A program made the position numbers and the translations under genes. Below the pieces are notes generated by a model. The model ran no database searches. It saw only the letters and a program-made list of their open reading frames with translations, and was not told the origin of the DNA. Positions 55,945 to 64,000 of a DNA stretch of 64,000 nt are shown here, one piece after another (the stretch's first letter is position 1; every line of letters begins with the position of its first letter). The stretch is from Pseudomonadota bacterium (GTDB lineage Bacteria; Pseudomonadota; Gammaproteobacteria; Burkholderiales; Thiobacillaceae), in contig JAJZPG010000007.1 of assembly GCA_021811235.1 (NCBI GenBank), positions 58,566 through 122,565 of the forward strand. The letters run 5' to 3'.

Positions 55945-56841
55945 ATGAGCATCGGCGGCGCTGATCTCACGTCCAAGTTCGCGCTCGACGTCCAGGGCGT
56001 CAACCAGCTCAGGCTGGAGGCGAAGCAGTCCTCGCCCGAAGCGCTGAAGGCGGCCGCGCAGCAGTTCGAGGCCGTGTTTATGAACATGCTGATGAAGAGC
56101 ATGCGCGAGGCGAGCCCGCAGGACGGCATGTTCGACAGTGAACAGACCCGCATGTATACCTCGATGCTCGACCAGCAGCTGACGCAGAAGCTCGCCAGCC
56201 GGGGCATCGGCCTGGCCGACGTGATGGTGCGCCAGCTTTCCAGCACGCTGGCGGCGCAATCGGCAGGCGAGGGTGCCACCCCGGCGGCCGATCCGGCCGT
56301 CCAGGCCTTCCCCCTGAATGAGCCCGCCGCGCTGCCGGTTCAGCCGGCGGCGGCTGCGCCCGCCCGCAGTGGCGCCGCCCCGGCCCACGTTGAAACCTTC
56401 GTGCAGCGCCTGCTGCCGCACGCCCAGGCGGCGAGCGCGGCCACCGGCATCCCGGCCCGCTTCATGCTGGGTCAGGCGGCGCTGGAAACCGGCTGGGGAA
56501 GGACTGAAATCCGCGGGCCAGGCGGCGAGAACAGCCATAACCTGTTCGGCATCAAGGCCGGCGCCGACTGGAAAGGCCGCACCGTCGACATCGTCACCAC
56601 CGAATACGTCAACGGCAGGCCGCAAAAGCAGGTCGATACCTTCCGCGCCTACGATTCCTATGCCGATTCCTTCCGCGACTACGCCAACCTGCTGCGCGGC
56701 AATGCCCGTTACCAGAACGTGATCGCGCAGGGCCAGGATGCGGCCGGCTTCGCCCAGGGCCTGCAGCGGGCCGGCTACGCCACCGATCCGGCCTACGCCA
56801 GCAAGCTGATGGGGGTGATCCGCCTGGTAGGAACGGCCTGA
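55945..56841 (+). CDS. flgJ: Flagellar rod cap and peptidoglycan hydrolase FlgJ
   Basis: 298 residues, two domains. The N-terminal rod-capping domain (AAQQFEAVFMNMLMKSMREASP) and a C-terminal beta-N-acetylglucosaminidase domain (MLGQAALETGWGRTEI, NLFGIKAGADWKGR) are joined by an Ala/Pro-rich linker at about 110-150. It digests murein for rod insertion. Starts directly after the flgI stop. Confidence 0.96.
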   Translation: MSIGGADLTSKFALDVQGVNQLRLEAKQSSPEALKAAAQQFEAVFMNMLMKSMREASPQDGMFDSEQTRMYTSMLDQQLTQKLASRGIGLADVMVRQLSSTLAAQSAGEGATPAADPAVQAFPLNEPAALPVQPAAAAPARSGAAPAHVETFVQRLLPHAQAASAATGIPARFMLGQAALETGWGRTEIRGPGGENSHNLFGIKAGADWKGRTVDIVTTEYVNGRPQKQVDTFRAYDSYADSFRDYANLLRGNARYQNVIAQGQDAAGFAQGLQRAGYATDPAYASKLMGVIRLVGTA

Positions 56842-56842
56842 C

Positions 56843-56869
56843 TCAAGAAACCGCCAGGGCGACCGATTC
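56843..56869 (+). promoter_or_regulatory. Candidate sigma-28 promoter of flgK-flgL
   Basis: TCAAGAAA (56843-56850), 11 bases, ACCGATTC (56862-56869), in the 81-base flgJ-flgK gap. Spacing is exact and the -10 keeps CCGAT. It fits class 3 expression of hook-filament junction genes. Confidence 0.55.
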
Positions 56870-56922
56870 ACCTATCAAGCGGATTTATATCGCCACCCCC
56901 CTCAACTCTTGCGATCAGATAA

Positions 56923-58557
56923 ATGGCTACCAATATTCTCGGTATCGGTCAGAGCGCACTTACCGCCGCGCAGGTAGGGCTCAACACGACCGGGCACAAC
57001 ATCGCAAACGCCTCGACGCCCGGCTACAGCCGCCAGGTCGTGGTGCAGGGTGCGGCCTTGTCGCAGAACTTCGGCTATGGCTTCATGGGGCAGGGCACCG
57101 AGATTTCGACGGTCAAGCGCGTCTACAACGAGTACCTGGGTGTCCAGGTGCAGACCGCCCAGGCCACGAAGAGCGGGCTCGATACCTATTACACGCAGAT
57201 GCAGCAGATCGACAACTTGCTGGCGGACACCACCGCCGGCCTGTCGCCTGCGCTGCAGGACTTTTTCAACGGCGTGCAGGAAGTGGCCTCGAACCCGTCG
57301 CTGGTCCCGGCTCGCCAGGCTGCCTTGTCCTCGGCAGAATCCCTCGCGGCACGCTTTCAGAGCATGGCGGGACGGTTGCAGGAGATGGAGCAGGGCGTCA
57401 ACAGCCAGATGATCTCGAGCGTCGGCGCCATCAACACCTATGCCCAGCAGATCGCGAGCCTGAATGACGCGATCGGTAAGGCCCAGCGCGCAAGCGGACA
57501 GCCGCCGAACGATCTGCTCGACCAGCGTGACCAGCTGATGGTGGACCTCAACAAGGAAATCAAGGCGACCGTCGTCAAGCAGGGCGACGGCGACTACAAC
57601 ATCTTCATCGGCAACGGCCATCCGCTGGTGGTGGGGAGCAAGGCCTCCACCATCATGAACGTGGCCTCGCCGACCAATCCCGAGAAGATCGAGGTGGGCT
57701 ACCAGGCCGCCGACGGCAGCACCGTCGTCATCGGCGAATCCGGTTTTGTCGGCGGCAAGCTGGGCGGCCTCATCGAGTTCCGCAGCAAGTCGCTGGAACA
57801 GGCGCAGAATGCGCTCGGACGCGTGGCCATCGGCCTGGCCTCCAGCTTCAACGCGCAGCACCAGCTGGGTTTCGATCTCAACGGCGTCGCCGGCGGTGCC
57901 TTCTTCAATGTGGCCGCTCCCGTGGTGAACGCCAGCGGTCTGAACCTCGGTACCGCGACCCTCAGCGCGAGCATCAGCGATGCCAATGCCCTGACCACCA
58001 GCGACTACCACCTGAGCTACGACGGCAGCAATTACACCCTGACCCGCCTGTCCGACAAGACGACCACGACGTTTGCGGGCTTTCCGCAGACCGTCGACGG
58101 CGTCGACCTCAACCTGGCGGGTCCGATCGTGGCGGGCGATGCCTTCCTGATCCGCCCCACCAATGCCGGCGCTTCCGAAATCGAGGTGGCGATCACCGAT
58201 ACCGCCAAGATCGCTGCGGCGGCCGTCACCGGCGCGCCCGGAGACAACCGCAATGCCCTGGCGCTCGGGGCCCTGCAAACCGCCAACACCCTCGGCAACG
58301 GCACCATCACCTACCAGGGGGCCTATGCACACCTGGTCAGCCAGGTCGGCAACAAGACCCGTGAACTGGAAGTCACCAGCAGCGCGTCGGGCAAGCTGCT
58401 CACCGAGGCGAAGCTCGCGCTGCAGGCCGAGTCGGGCGTCAATCTCGACGAGGAGGCGACCAACCTGCTGCGCTACCAGCAGGCCTACCAGGCAGCCGCC
58501 AAGGTGATGCAGATCGCCGGCGAGATGTTCGACATGTTGCTGACGCTCGGCGGCTAA
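56923..58557 (+). CDS. flgK: Flagellar hook-associated protein 1 FlgK
   Basis: 544 residues. N-terminal GIGQSALTAAQVGLNTTGHNIANASTPGYSRQVV and C-terminal NLDEEATNLLRYQQAYQAAAKVMQIAGEMFDMLL are family hallmarks. First hook-filament junction protein, chaperoned by FlgN. Confidence 0.96.
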   Translation: MATNILGIGQSALTAAQVGLNTTGHNIANASTPGYSRQVVVQGAALSQNFGYGFMGQGTEISTVKRVYNEYLGVQVQTAQATKSGLDTYYTQMQQIDNLLADTTAGLSPALQDFFNGVQEVASNPSLVPARQAALSSAESLAARFQSMAGRLQEMEQGVNSQMISSVGAINTYAQQIASLNDAIGKAQRASGQPPNDLLDQRDQLMVDLNKEIKATVVKQGDGDYNIFIGNGHPLVVGSKASTIMNVASPTNPEKIEVGYQAADGSTVVIGESGFVGGKLGGLIEFRSKSLEQAQNALGRVAIGLASSFNAQHQLGFDLNGVAGGAFFNVAAPVVNASGLNLGTATLSASISDANALTTSDYHLSYDGSNYTLTRLSDKTTTTFAGFPQTVDGVDLNLAGPIVAGDAFLIRPTNAGASEIEVAITDTAKIAAAAVTGAPGDNRNALALGALQTANTLGNGTITYQGAYAHLVSQVGNKTRELEVTSSASGKLLTEAKLALQAESGVNLDEEATNLLRYQQAYQAAAKVMQIAGEMFDMLLTLGG

Positions 58558-58571
58558 GGGAGATCCATACC

Positions 58572-59486
58572 ATGCGCATCAGTACCCAGCACCTGTTTGA
58601 AAACGGCGGCGCCAGCATCGGCGAACTGCAGTCGAGCATGATCAAGACGCAGCAGCAGATTGCTTCCGGCCGCCGCATTCTCACGCCGTCGGATGATCCC
58701 ATTGCCTCCGCCCGCGCCCTCGAAGTCACGCAGTCGCAATCGCTCAATACGCAGTACGCCACCAACCGGACGTATGCGAAAAACGCGCTGGGAGAACTCG
58801 ACGGCATACTGGGGGAGGTGACGGAACTGCTGCAGAACGTGAAGTCCTCCGTCGTCTCGGCGGACAACGTCTTGTACAGCGATAGCGAGCGCGCCGTCAT
58901 CGCGACCGATTTGCAGGCGCGCTTCGACCAATTGCTCGGCCTCGCAAACAGCCGCGACCCGCAAGGCAACTATGTGTTTTCCGGCTTCCAGACCTCGACG
59001 CCGGCCTTCGTGAAAACCGCAACCGGGGCAAACTACCAGGGCGATGCCGGCCAGCGCCTGCTGCAGGTCGATTCCAGCCGCCAGCTGGCGGTGTCGAGCC
59101 CGGGCCAGGCCGTTTTCCAGGGCGGTGGACAGGACATGTTCCAGACGCTCAGCGACGTGATCACCCTGCTGCAGACGCCGGTGGTCACCGCAGCCGACAG
59201 GGCCAACCTGCAGGCCGGTCTGGTGACCGCCAATGGCAACCTCAAACTGGCGCTGGACAACGTGTCGACGGTACGTGCCGCAGCCGGTTCGCGCCTGCAG
59301 GAGATCGATGCGCTCGACAGCGCGGGCGACGATCGCGGCCTGCAGTACAGCGCGATCCTGTCCGAGCTGCAGGACCTTGATTACACCGAGGCGCTGACGC
59401 GGCTGTCGCAGCAGCAGTTCACGTTCGAAGCGGCGCAGAAGTCGTTCGTGAAGACCTCCGGTCTGTCGCTGTTCAACTTCATCTGA
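58572..59486 (+). CDS. flgL: Flagellar hook-associated protein 3 FlgL
   Basis: 304 residues, flagellin-like. The start contains QQQIASGRRILTPSDDPIASARALE, and the end LSRLSQQQ-type helix is TRLSQQQFTFEAAQKSF. Second junction protein, 14 bases after flgK. Stop overlaps the next start as TGATG. Confidence 0.95.
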   Translation: MRISTQHLFENGGASIGELQSSMIKTQQQIASGRRILTPSDDPIASARALEVTQSQSLNTQYATNRTYAKNALGELDGILGEVTELLQNVKSSVVSADNVLYSDSERAVIATDLQARFDQLLGLANSRDPQGNYVFSGFQTSTPAFVKTATGANYQGDAGQRLLQVDSSRQLAVSSPGQAVFQGGGQDMFQTLSDVITLLQTPVVTAADRANLQAGLVTANGNLKLALDNVSTVRAAAGSRLQEIDALDSAGDDRGLQYSAILSELQDLDYTEALTRLSQQQFTFEAAQKSFVKTSGLSLFNFI

Positions 59487-60061
59487 TGGACCGCACCATG
59501 GCGAGTTGCGAACTCAATGCGAGCGACCGCATGCAGTTGCAGGTCGCCAGCCTGCTGTCCGGCGTGTCGACCCATGGCGACCAGCATCTGGCCGAGGTCG
59601 AGCGCGATCTGGTGCAGATGGACGTGTTGCTGGACGAGGCGATCAAGAAGCTGTGCGCCAGTTTCATGGCGATCGATCAGGCCATCGGCGTCCAGCAGGA
59701 AACGCTGGATGCCGTGCTGGCAACCGGCATGGCCGCACCCGAGCAGAACGCGCGCCTGCAGGCGCTGCGCGACGAGATCGGCCGGCACGTCGGCGCTGCG
59801 GTCACCGGGCTGCAGTTCCAGGACATGACCAGCCAGCTGATCGGCCGGATGGTGCAGCACCTGGCCGGCCTGCGCGACGTCTTCGGCGCACTCGGCGGGA
59901 ACGGCGCGGCGACGCTGCCGGAAAGCGGCAGCGAGGAAATGCTCGCCATGCTGGACCGCATCGGCGATCGGGTCGGCGCGCGCTGCGCGGAACTGAACGG
60001 CCTGGTGCGCAGCACGGTGAACCAGCGCCACATGGAAAGCGGCGACATTGAACTGTTTTAG
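59486..60061 (+). CDS. CheZ-like protein, possible CheY-P phosphatase
   Basis: 191 residues, helical. The segment LQFQDMTSQLIGRM (D113 and Q117) matches the CheZ active-site helix pattern FQDLTGQVIKRM, where Asp and Gln four residues later catalyse CheY-P dephosphorylation. The C-terminus ends acidic-hydrophobic (SGDIELF), like the CheY-binding tail of CheZ that also ends in Leu-x-Phe style. It overlaps flgL by one base and precedes cheY by 50 bases. Overall similarity to E. coli CheZ is low outside these parts, so the function is inferred. Confidence 0.6.
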   Translation: MDRTMASCELNASDRMQLQVASLLSGVSTHGDQHLAEVERDLVQMDVLLDEAIKKLCASFMAIDQAIGVQQETLDAVLATGMAAPEQNARLQALRDEIGRHVGAAVTGLQFQDMTSQLIGRMVQHLAGLRDVFGALGGNGAATLPESGSEEMLAMLDRIGDRVGARCAELNGLVRSTVNQRHMESGDIELF

Positions 60062-60111
60062 ATGAGGGATGCCCGGGCGGTCGCCCGGCAACACGAGGCA
60101 CAGGAGTGGCA

Positions 60112-60477
60112 ATGACGAAAACAATACTTGCAGTGGACGACTCGGGGTCGCTGCGCCAGATGCTGTCCTTCAGCCTGAAGGCCGCCGGCTATGGCGTGAT
60201 CGAGGCGGTCGACGGGCAGGACGGACTCGCCAAGGCGAGGCAGCAGAAAGTGGATCTCGTCCTGACCGACCAGAACATGCCTGGCATGGACGGCCTGAGC
60301 CTGATCAAGGCGCTGCGCGGCATGGCGAACTACAAGAGCGTGCCGATCCTGATGCTGACCACCGAATCCGGCGACGACATCAAGGCAATGGGCAAGGCTG
60401 CCGGTGCGACCGGCTGGCTGGTCAAGCCGTTCGACCCGGCACGTCTGACCGAAGTGGTGAAGAAACTGATCGGCTGA
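60112..60477 (+). CDS. cheY: Chemotaxis response regulator CheY
   Basis: 121 residues and a single receiver domain. Acidic pocket D9/D10, phospho-acceptor D53 (LTDQNMPGMDG), Thr of LMLTTES and Lys of LVKPF are all present. It signals to the flagellar switch. ATG 60112 follows AGGAG. Confidence 0.95.
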   Translation: MTKTILAVDDSGSLRQMLSFSLKAAGYGVIEAVDGQDGLAKARQQKVDLVLTDQNMPGMDGLSLIKALRGMANYKSVPILMLTTESGDDIKAMGKAAGATGWLVKPFDPARLTEVVKKLIG

Positions 60478-60531
60478 GGACGTGGCGATCGATCCTGCAG
60501 CATGCGAATTAGGAAACAGCGGAGTTGAAAA

Positions 60532-62613
60532 ATGACAATTGACATGAGCCAGTTCTACCAGGTGTTCTTCGACGAGGCTTTCGAACTCCTCGCCGAAAAG
60601 GAGAAACTGCTGCTGGCTCTCGACGTGGCCGCGCCGGACAGCGAGGATCTCAACGCGATCTTCCGCGCTGCGCATTCGATCAAGGGCGGCGCCGCCACCT
60701 TCGGCTTCACCGACATCACCGAAGTCACCCACATGCTGGAATCGCTGCTCGATCGCATCCGCAAGGGCGAGATGGCGCTGACCACCGAGCATGTCGATGC
60801 CTTCCTCGCCGCCAAGGACATCCTGACCATGCAGATGGAAGGCCATCAGCATGGCAGCAGCGTCGACCAGGATGCGGTCGACAGCGTCTGCCGGCGATTG
60901 AAGGCGTTGTCGCTCGGCCAGGCCGCGCCCGCGGTCGAGCCGGCCCCCGCGGCGCCGGATGCGGCTGCGTCCGAAACGGTGGCAACGGACGCCGGGCCGG
61001 TGGCCGACGCCGACGGAAACTTCCATTTCCGCATCGAGTTGCCGGTGGTGCCGCAGCGCGATGTCGAGGCGCTGGCGAGCGAGCTGGGCCTGCTCGGCAC
61101 GATCAGTCAGGAGACGCTGCCCGACCAGCGCGTCGCCTTCACCCTCGTCACCAGCGAGGGTCGCGACAACATCGTCGCGATCTGCTCCTTCGTGCTCGAT
61201 CCCGACGACCTCAAGATCACCCATGCCGGCGGCGTGCCGCAGGCTGCCGCTGCGGCTGTGGCCTCGGCACCGGCCGATCCCGGCTATGCGATCTTCGAGC
61301 CGGCGAAGCCGGAGGCCAGCGCCCAGCCGGCTGCACCAGCTGCCGAAGCGGCCAAGCCGGAGCAGGCTGCGGGCGAAGCCAAGAACTGGGGGCGCCGCGC
61401 CACCGACAAGGAAGGTGGCAGTGCAGAATCCTCGTCGATCCGCGTCGGCGTGGAAAAGGTCGACCAGCTGATCAATCTGGTGGGCGAACTGGTCATCACC
61501 CAGGCCATGATCGAGCAGCGCATCAATGCGCTCGACCCCATCGTCCACGAACGCCTGCTCAACAGCGCCAGCCAGCTGGCGCGCAACACGCGCGATCTGC
61601 AGGAAGCGGTGATGTCGATTCGCATGATGCCGATGGACTACGTGTTCTCGCGCTTCCCGCGCATGGTGCGCGACCTCGCCGCCAAGCTCGGCAAGAAGGT
61701 CGAATTCGTCACCCGCGGTGCCGCCACCGAGCTCGACAAGGGCCTGATCGAGCGCATCGTCGATCCGCTCACCCACCTGGTGCGCAACAGCGTCGACCAC
61801 GGCATCGAAATGCCGGAGAAGCGCCGCGCCAGCGGCAAGAACGAAACCGGCAAGCTGACGCTATCGGCCGCCCATCAGGGCGGCAACATCGTGATCGAAG
61901 TTAACGACGACGGTGGCGGCCTCAACCGCGAGAAGATCCTCGCCAAGGCCAGGCAGCAGGGACTGCCGGTCTCCGACGCCATGACCGACGGCGAAGTCTG
62001 GCAGCTCATTTTCGCGCCCGGTTTCTCGACGGCGGACGTGGTGACCGACGTGTCCGGCCGCGGCGTCGGCATGGATGTGGTGAAGCGCAACATCACCGCG
62101 ATGGGGGGCAACGTCGAGATCCATTCGATCCCGGGTTCCGGCACCACCATCGCGATCTCGCTGCCGCTGACCCTGGCGATCCTCGACGGCATGTCGGTCA
62201 AGGTCGGCGAGGAGATCTACATCCTGCCGCTCGGCTACGTGATCGAGTCGCTGCAGCCTGCCGCTGTCGACGTCAAGGAAATCGCCGGCCAGGGCAAGGT
62301 GGTCAAGGTGCGCGAGGAATACCTGCCGCTCATCCCGCTATATCAGATCTTTGCCATCGAGCCGCGTTTCGACGACCCCTCGCAGGCGATCACCGTCATC
62401 CTCGAATCCGATGGCAAGAAGGCGGCCCTGCTGGTGGACAGCCTGGTCGGCCAGCAGCAGGTCGTCGTCAAGAACCTGGAATCGAACTTCCGCAAGGTGG
62501 CCGGGATTTCCGGCGCCACCATCCTGGGCGACGGCGGCGTGTCCTTGATTCTGGACGTCGCGGCGCTGCTGCGTTCCAGCCACCAGCTCAATACCGACAC
62601 CATTTTTTCCTGA
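60532..62613 (+). CDS. cheA: Chemotaxis histidine kinase CheA
   Basis: 693 residues. HPt domain with H48 ([14 protein letters not shown]), a P2-like region at about 160-230 followed by an Ala/Pro-rich linker, and a dimerisation domain (about 300-365). The HATPase domain has N, G1 and G2 boxes ([30 protein letters not shown]), and a CheW-like regulatory domain ends the protein. It phosphorylates CheY. Confidence 0.96.
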   Translation: MTIDMSQFYQVFFDEAFELLAEKEKLLLALDVAAPDSEDLNAIFRAAHSIKGGAATFGFTDITEVTHMLESLLDRIRKGEMALTTEHVDAFLAAKDILTMQMEGHQHGSSVDQDAVDSVCRRLKALSLGQAAPAVEPAPAAPDAAASETVATDAGPVADADGNFHFRIELPVVPQRDVEALASELGLLGTISQETLPDQRVAFTLVTSEGRDNIVAICSFVLDPDDLKITHAGGVPQAAAAAVASAPADPGYAIFEPAKPEASAQPAAPAAEAAKPEQAAGEAKNWGRRATDKEGGSAESSSIRVGVEKVDQLINLVGELVITQAMIEQRINALDPIVHERLLNSASQLARNTRDLQEAVMSIRMMPMDYVFSRFPRMVRDLAAKLGKKVEFVTRGAATELDKGLIERIVDPLTHLVRNSVDHGIEMPEKRRASGKNETGKLTLSAAHQGGNIVIEVNDDGGGLNREKILAKARQQGLPVSDAMTDGEVWQLIFAPGFSTADVVTDVSGRGVGMDVVKRNITAMGGNVEIHSIPGSGTTIAISLPLTLAILDGMSVKVGEEIYILPLGYVIESLQPAAVDVKEIAGQGKVVKVREEYLPLIPLYQIFAIEPRFDDPSQAITVILESDGKKAALLVDSLVGQQQVVVKNLESNFRKVAGISGATILGDGGVSLILDVAALLRSSHQLNTDTIFS

Positions 62614-62635
62614 GACCCATCCAAGGAACGAAAAC

Positions 62636-63139
62636 ATGTCCTACACCACCCAGACCCAGACCAGCCTGGAGGCCGCCGGGGATAGCGCCGGGAGCGAGTA
62701 CCTCGCCTTTACCCTCGGCCGTGAGGAATACGGCATCGACATCCTGCGCGTGCAGGAGATTCGCGGCTACGAGCCGGTCACCCGCATCGCCAACGCCCCC
62801 GATTTCATCAAGGGCGTGGTGAACCTGCGCGGCACCATCGTGCCGATCGTCGACATGCGCATCAAATTCAACCTTGGTACGCCGACTTACGACCAGTTCA
62901 CCGTGGTGATCATCCTCAACATCGCCGGACGCGTGTACGGCATGGTGGTCGACAGCGTGTCCGACGTGATGACGCTCACCCCCGAGCAGATCAAGCCGGC
63001 GCCGGAAATCGGGACAGCCTTCGATACCGACTATCTCATCGGTCTCGGCACGCTCGGCGAACGCATGCTGATCCTGGTCGACATCGACAAGCTGATGTCC
63101 AGCGACGAAATGGGGCTGGTCGAGCAGCTGGCGGCATGA
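62636..63139 (+). CDS. cheW: Chemotaxis coupling protein CheW
   Basis: 167 residues, one CheW domain: [25 protein letters not shown], then [22 protein letters not shown], then [10 protein letters not shown]. It links chemoreceptors to CheA. 22 bases after cheA. Confidence 0.96.
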   Translation: MSYTTQTQTSLEAAGDSAGSEYLAFTLGREEYGIDILRVQEIRGYEPVTRIANAPDFIKGVVNLRGTIVPIVDMRIKFNLGTPTYDQFTVVIILNIAGRVYGMVVDSVSDVMTLTPEQIKPAPEIGTAFDTDYLIGLGTLGERMLILVDIDKLMSSDEMGLVEQLAA

Positions 63140-63197
63140 CGCCCATTCAATAAACAAGCGAATACATTCCTATAAAAAATCAGAGCAGGGAGAGACT

Positions 63198-64000
63198 GTG
63201 TTTAAAAATTTGACGATCAAGGCGAGACTGATTTTCATCCTGTCGTTCATGTCCGTCTTGCTGCTGGGGATAGGCATCATCGGCCTCAGCGGTATGAACA
63301 AGACCGAGGCGGGACTCAAAACCGTCTACGAGGACCGCACCGTTCCGCTGATGGACCTTGGCCTCATCATCGACATGGCCAATCGTATCCGCACCAACGC
63401 CGTGATCGCCGCCAACGCCCCAGCCCCGGAAGTCGCCCAGAAGGCCCATGCGGACACGCTTTCGCTGGACGCCGACATCGACAAGCTGTGGAAGAAATTC
63501 ATGGCCACCTACCTCACGCCCGAGGAAAAGCAGCTGGCAGAGACCTTCGGCTCGCAATGGGCTGTTTATCAGGCATCGCGCAACATCACGCTGCAGCTGG
63601 CCGTGGCAGGAGACCTTGCCGGATCGCAGGCGAACGCGGCGAACGACGCCGGTCCGAAATTCACCGCCGCACGTACCACCCTGTTCAAGCTGATCCAGCT
63701 GCAGGGTTCGGTCGCCAAGCATGAGTTCGACCTGGCGCACAGCCGCTACGAGACCAGCCGGAATGCCGCCATCGCGGCGATCGCCGTCGGCCTGGCCTTG
63801 TCCGCCTGGTTCGGCTTTCTGCTCATCCGTGCCATCACCGACCCGCTGAATGCAGCGGTGAAGCTGGCGCGCGGCGTAGCGTCTGGCGACCTGACGCAGC
63901 GCATTGAGGTTCACTCGACGAATGAAGTCGGGCAGCTCCTGCAGGCCATGAAGGCCATGAACGACAACCTGGTCCAGGTTGTCGCCCAGGTCCGCACCGG
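63198..64000 (+). CDS. Methyl-accepting chemotaxis protein, 3' end outside window
   Basis: 267 codons visible, GTG start after GGGAGA. Membrane helix 1 at about 9-31, a periplasmic four-helix-bundle ligand domain (about 32-190), helix 2 at about 191-213 and a HAMP domain (ITDPLNAAVKLARGVASGDLTQRI). The cytoplasmic methylation and signalling tip would follow beyond the edge. It is probably a receptor for the adjacent CheW/CheA. Confidence 0.92.
   Translation, partial: MFKNLTIKARLIFILSFMSVLLLGIGIIGLSGMNKTEAGLKTVYEDRTVPLMDLGLIIDMANRIRTNAVIAANAPAPEVAQKAHADTLSLDADIDKLWKKFMATYLTPEEKQLAETFGSQWAVYQASRNITLQLAVAGDLAGSQANAANDAGPKFTAARTTLFKLIQLQGSVAKHEFDLAHSRYETSRNAAIAAIAVGLALSAWFGFLLIRAITDPLNAAVKLARGVASGDLTQRIEVHSTNEVGQLLQAMKAMNDNLVQVVAQVRT

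Overview
The window is about 64 kb of GC-rich chromosome with tightly packed operons. It looks like a motile, sulfur-oxidising betaproteobacterium. Three things point to Thiobacillus or a near relative: a Qmo/heterodisulfide-reductase-like cluster of the form qmoA-qmoB-hdrC-hdrB, a hopanoid-type squalene operon (hpnCDE), and a flg operon that runs directly into cheY-cheA-cheW. The species assignment is inference. I see no insertion sequences, phage genes or CRISPR array.

Layout. 1-3528 (minus): hpnC-hpnD-hpnE and the start of a YciK-like dehydrogenase. 3638-10266: tRNA-Leu, then the protein quality-control block tig-clpP-clpX-lon-hupB with a heat-shock type promoter before lon, then tRNA-Val, tRNA-Asp and a terminator. 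10401-13144: ppiD, convergent with fabI. 13219-19701: a Yej/Opp-type peptide ABC importer. 19726-24262: a small membrane protein and mltD, gloB, a yafS-like methyltransferase, rnhA and dnaQ, in the same order as in Escherichia coli. 24304-28878: a periplasmic binding protein overlapping a GGDEF-EAL enzyme, a CopZ-like protein, an orphan FlgM paralogue with a near-consensus sigma-28 promoter, and serB. 28888-33660: mfd, ppa, a palindromic repeat and a YfcE-like phosphoesterase.

33863-38992 is the sulfur-energy cluster: QmoA-like and QmoB-like flavoproteins followed by soluble HdrC and HdrB, with no membrane QmoC. 39060-41340 holds small proteins: a stand-alone CZB zinc protein, an unknown 102-residue protein, a flavin reductase and a BON-domain protein. 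41719-46180 is a MacA/LolD/MacB-type export system with two tandem permeases. 46226-48064 is mnmC.

48051-64000 is the flagellar and chemotaxis region. flgA-flgM-flgN run leftwards. flgBCDEFGHIJ and flgKL run rightwards, followed by a CheZ-like protein, cheY, cheA, cheW and a chemoreceptor cut by the window edge. Sigma-28-type sites before flgK, before the orphan flgM paralogue and, more weakly, before the CZB gene suggest that loci outside the flagellar cluster belong to the same regulon. This is the most interesting undescribed aspect I can support.
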